Shown here: piece by piece, positions 61,929-64,000 of the stretch
How positions within the stretch are numbered: position 1 is the first letter of the stretch
Layout of the letters: each line of letters starts with the position of its first letter
The notes under the pieces: model-generated
Database searches by the model: none
What the model was told of the DNA's origin: nothing
What the model saw: the letters and a program-made list of their open reading frames with translations, nothing else
Program-made: the position numbers and the translations under genes
Assembly (NCBI GenBank): GCA_963753905.1
Contig: CAVWDZ010000001.1
Coordinates: 1,364,001-1,428,000, forward strand
Direction: 5' to 3'
Length of the DNA: 64,000 bases
Origin: Bog-756 sp963753905
GTDB lineage: Bacteria > Actinomycetota > Acidimicrobiia > Acidimicrobiales > RAAP-2

Positions 61929-62339
61929 TCTGACCGTTTGCCCTGATCAGGGCTCTCAGTCGAGGAATCCTCACCCTAGCGCAACCCACCTGTAGCGCCG
62001 ATTGCCACCAAGAGTGCGACCAACCCTGGTTCCAGGCGACGGAGGGCTGTGCGCGAGAGCAACCAGAGGCATCGCCTCACCGCCGCCGACCTGCCCCACC
62101 ATGGTGAGTAGGGGCAACTCAGACGTGACCCCAACGGTCCCAGCCACCCTCCGGGGAACAACGAGATGGCTGGGTCGTCAACACGCGGGATCGGGGCTTG
62201 AGCGTGCCCGTACGACGACGGACCCGTCGTACCCGAACCTGCGTTCGGATGGGTTGCTTGCAGGGCGCCACCAGGACCTGTAAAGCCACTGCGCCCTGTT
62301 GACCGATAGATAACCAGCGGCCTGATCGAGGAGACGCAA
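61929..62339. other. intergenic region upstream of tRNA-Pro and small membrane protein
   Basis: 411 nt with no credible gene on either strand; open frames have no family resemblance. It must contain the tRNA promoter on the minus strand. I see no integrase or attachment repeat beside the tRNA. Confidence 0.35.
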
Positions 62340-62555
62340 GTGGTCATTGGAGTAACCGTCGTCGTCCTGGCTCTCGCCTTCATCGGGCTGAGTCTGTGGT
62401 GGGTCAGGGTTCACGGAAGCTGGGGCCTGCAAGCGTCGAACAAGGGGCGGGCGCACGCGAAGAAGCGCCGCAATCCTTCGACTGCTGCAGTGAGGCATGA
62501 CGCTGATCAGACAATCACCGCCGTGAGCATCCTGGGACCCAGGAGCGGAAGGTAG
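62340..62555 (+). CDS. small membrane protein of unknown function
   Basis: 71 residues from GTG 62340, 7 nt after GAGGAG. An N-terminal membrane helix (VIGVTVVVLALAFIGLSLWW) precedes a basic tail (KGRAHAKKRRNPSTAAVRHD). The 3' end overlaps the end of the convergent VOC gene by 41 nt, in the region where that gene has an abnormal C-terminus. Confidence 0.4.
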   Translation: MVIGVTVVVLALAFIGLSLWWVRVHGSWGLQASNKGRAHAKKRRNPSTAAVRHDADQTITAVSILGPRSGR

Positions 62556-62976
62556 CCATCGCCCGAGAGCTTGGCGTCCGCGAGCACCGTCGGGCGGGCG
62601 GTTCCCGGTGAGCAAGCAGGGATGGCATCTCGGTGGGTTCCATGATGAACTCGACGCCGCGCTCCTTTAGCTCTAGGTAGGTTGCCTGGCAATCGTCTGT
62701 AGCGAAGTGGTAGCTGCCGATCACGCCTTTGGCGATGAAGTCGCGCAGTTGTTTGGCCAGCTCTCCGTCGATCACGGGTGGACCCGGGACCGTCAAGATG
62801 AACGACACATCGGGCTGACTGGTGGGACCAACTGTCAACCAACGGTAGTCACCCATCTCAGCAACCGTAACGTCCTCGCGCACTTCCATGCCGAGCCGTT
62901 TCGTATAGAAGGCAAGTGCTTCGTCCTGGTCATGGACCCACACCGTTACGTGCGTCAGTTTGCCCAGCATCGCCAT
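62515..62976 (-). CDS. VOC family (glyoxalase-fold) protein with aberrant C-terminus
   Basis: 153 residues. The first 110 match the VOC fold: LTHVTVWVHDQDEALAFYTK, then EMGDYRWLTVGPTSQPDVSF, DFIAKGVIGSYHFATDDCQA and ELKERGVEFIMEPTEMP. In relatives this is followed by a final strand of the type FRDPSGNxxxLTQ that completes the metal site; here it is replaced by SLLAHREPPARRCSRTPSSR. The protein is therefore probably truncated and rearranged, and its activity is doubtful. It lies 30 nt downstream of the AraC-type gene, with which such VOC genes are commonly paired. Confidence 0.75.
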   Translation of the reverse strand: MAMLGKLTHVTVWVHDQDEALAFYTKRLGMEVREDVTVAEMGDYRWLTVGPTSQPDVSFILTVPGPPVIDGELAKQLRDFIAKGVIGSYHFATDDCQATYLELKERGVEFIMEPTEMPSLLAHREPPARRCSRTPSSRAMATFRSWVPGCSRR

Positions 62977-63006
62977 TCCTCCGTCGACTGATCCTTGGGG
63001 GTGACG

Positions 63007-63444
63007 TTAGACAGTTTGCTCTACGTTGTCTTCTCGAAAACGGCTCTCTTCGTGCGGACGCCCCCAGGCTTGCATCACGCAGGCCGGTATCCGAACCCGG
63101 TCGGCGGCCGGCGGGAACCTCGCTCGATATGCTCTAGGGGAGCATCCGAAGTAGCGCGAGAAGGAAGTCGTGAACGAGCCCACGCGGGTGAGTCCGACGC
63201 TCACGCAGATGTCCGCCACCCTTCGATCCGTGTTGCGAAGGAGCGCCGCTGCTCGTTCTAGGCGACGCGTTAGCAAGTAGTGATGCGGTGTCTCACCAAA
63301 CGTCCGACGAAACTCGCGACGGAAGTAGGCCGGCGACAGTCGAGCGGCATCAGCGAGGACCGCGGTGTCAAGTTGCTCGAAGTACCTATAGTCCATCAAG
63401 GCTTTGGCTCGGAGAAGGTGCCGGGCGCGATGGATGGCGAGCAC
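63007..63444 (-). CDS. AraC-family helix-turn-helix regulator (short form)
   Basis: 145 residues from GTG 63444. Two helix-turn-helix motifs fill most of the protein: LADAARLSPAYFRREFRRTF with GETPHHYLLTRRLERAAALL, and VADICVSVGLTRVGSFTTSF with SRYFGCSPRAYRARFP. There is no N-terminal cupin or other sensor domain. This short AraC type is frequently placed before a VOC gene, as here, and probably controls it. The frame is open upstream to 63735, but that part has no homology I recognise. Confidence 0.85.
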   Translation of the reverse strand: MLAIHRARHLLRAKALMDYRYFEQLDTAVLADAARLSPAYFRREFRRTFGETPHHYLLTRRLERAAALLRNTDRRVADICVSVGLTRVGSFTTSFSRYFGCSPRAYRARFPPAADRVRIPACVMQAWGRPHEESRFREDNVEQTV

Positions 63445-63671
63445 GTCTTCCAGTATTGCCGAACCTGAAACGTGCCCGTGGTCGCGCCACTGACTCGGCC
63501 GCTCGGCAACCTCGTCGATAACCGCCGCCGGCCCGGCGTTCAGGGCGACCCCTGGGCGATGTGCTGCTCGCTGATCGGAGAGACTGTCTGTCCCGGATGA
63601 GGTTACTAGTGCGGTAACGCCTTCTTGATTCGAGAACTCACTGCATGGTCCGTATTCTCCGAGCAAGTCAT

Positions 63672-64000
63672 TTACAGCTCGATGTCCGCATAGAGGTGGT
63701 GGCGGTCGAGCAAACTGAAACACCGGTCTTCGCAAACTTGGGCGATGTGGGGATCGATCTCGTACTTCGCTTTGGCTGTGGATGTCGCCGGTCTCGTGGC
63801 TCTCAGTGCAGTGACTATGACGTCGGCGACTTCGTCGATCTCGTCTGGCCTAAATCCCAGCGTGGTCAGCGCCGGTGTGCCAAGTCGAATTCCCGAGGTG
63901 TACCAGGCGCCGTTGGCGTCACCTGGCAATAAGTTGCGATTGGTGACCACACCTGCGTCAAGCAGGGCAGCCTCAGCTTGACGGCCGGTGAGTCCGAAGC
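63672..64000 (-). CDS. glyA: serine hydroxymethyltransferase, C-terminal part (gene continues beyond window)
   Basis: 109 residues visible; the start is outside the window. FGLTGRQAEAALLDAGVVTN, RNLLPGDANGAWYTSGIRLG and TPALTTLGFRPDEIDEVADV match the C-terminal domain of SHMT, including the TSGIRxGTPAxTT segment that contacts substrate. The PLP enzyme interconverts serine and glycine with tetrahydrofolate. It complements the glycine cleavage genes at 39-43 kb, although the two are 20 kb apart. Confidence 0.9.
   Translation of the reverse strand, partial: FGLTGRQAEAALLDAGVVTNRNLLPGDANGAWYTSGIRLGTPALTTLGFRPDEIDEVADVIVTALRATRPATSTAKAKYEIDPHIAQVCEDRCFSLLDRHHLYADIEL

Noticed and set aside
61929..62339. 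Integration hotspot next to tRNA-Pro
   Set aside because: No integrase gene or direct repeat of the tRNA 3' end was found nearby; the only integrase remnant is at 2.4-2.7 kb.

Overview
The window is high-GC DNA (roughly 63-66 percent by eye) with frequent GTG starts, Shine-Dalgarno sites of the GGAGG type and actinobacterial gene families: a split glycine decarboxylase, F420-type deazaflavin nitroreductases, ECF41/SigJ and small ECF sigma factors, a Rv1828-like MerR regulator and a CRQRAY-type zinc finger. The 42-residue secreted repeat (SDGGIFSFGDAAFHGS) and the hydrolase-cyclase fusions are features I associate with Acidimicrobiia (Actinomycetota). That class assignment is inference, not a computed placement.

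Layout. 1-10.5 kb is mostly chromosomal: a Tat-exported glycine-rich protein cut by the window edge, an alpha/beta-hydrolase-adenylate cyclase fusion, an integrase remnant, an ArsR-AHSA1-DHFR-fold cluster behind a near-consensus promoter, a kinase-like protein, a conserved hypothetical, an HtrA-type protease and a nitroreductase. 10.5-25 kb is mobile-rich: an IS256 remnant, a second, frameshifted hydrolase-cyclase, a group II intron with intact reverse transcriptase, an ion-transport block (MarR, ClC, Ca2+/cation antiporter, membrane protein), a second group II intron of opposite orientation with a frameshifted reverse transcriptase, a SigJ-type sigma factor and a complete IS3-family element. 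25-38 kb carries secreted and surface proteins (two divergent paralogues, a neocarzinostatin-fold lipoprotein, a beta-propeller fragment, a six-unit repeat protein), an ECF sigma factor with its membrane partner, and an EAL phosphodiesterase.

38-51 kb is the most housekeeping-like part. It holds a six-gene minus-strand run: merR, a PD-(D/E)XK-like protein, gcvT, gcvPA, gcvPB and a deazaflavin nitroreductase. A 30-bp symmetric operator candidate separates merR from a divergent DUF2889 gene. CorA, gamma-carbonic-anhydrase-like, amidohydrolase and OafA-type acyltransferase genes follow. gcvH is not in the window; the C-terminus of glyA sits at the far right edge.

51-64 kb is accessory again: a duplicated DUF6125-like protein whose stop codon lies exactly at an IS1380 insertion, SRPBCC and F420-type proteins, a TetR gene with a clear dyad operator, a sulfatase-fold protein, a second IS3-family element with a broken transposase beside a decayed phosphoesterase, a sulfotransferase-like protein, tRNA-Pro(GGG), and an AraC-VOC pair.

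Themes: one-carbon/glycine metabolism (gcv and glyA), nucleotide second messengers (two cyclases and one EAL protein), surface proteins, and repeated mobile-element traffic with at least six single-base frameshifts. I saw no CRISPR array, rRNA, phage structural module or recognised defence system. The best candidates for unrecognised biology are the hydrolase-cyclase pair, the divergent secreted paralogues, the structured 51-51.8 kb intergenic region and the operator upstream of the gcv run.
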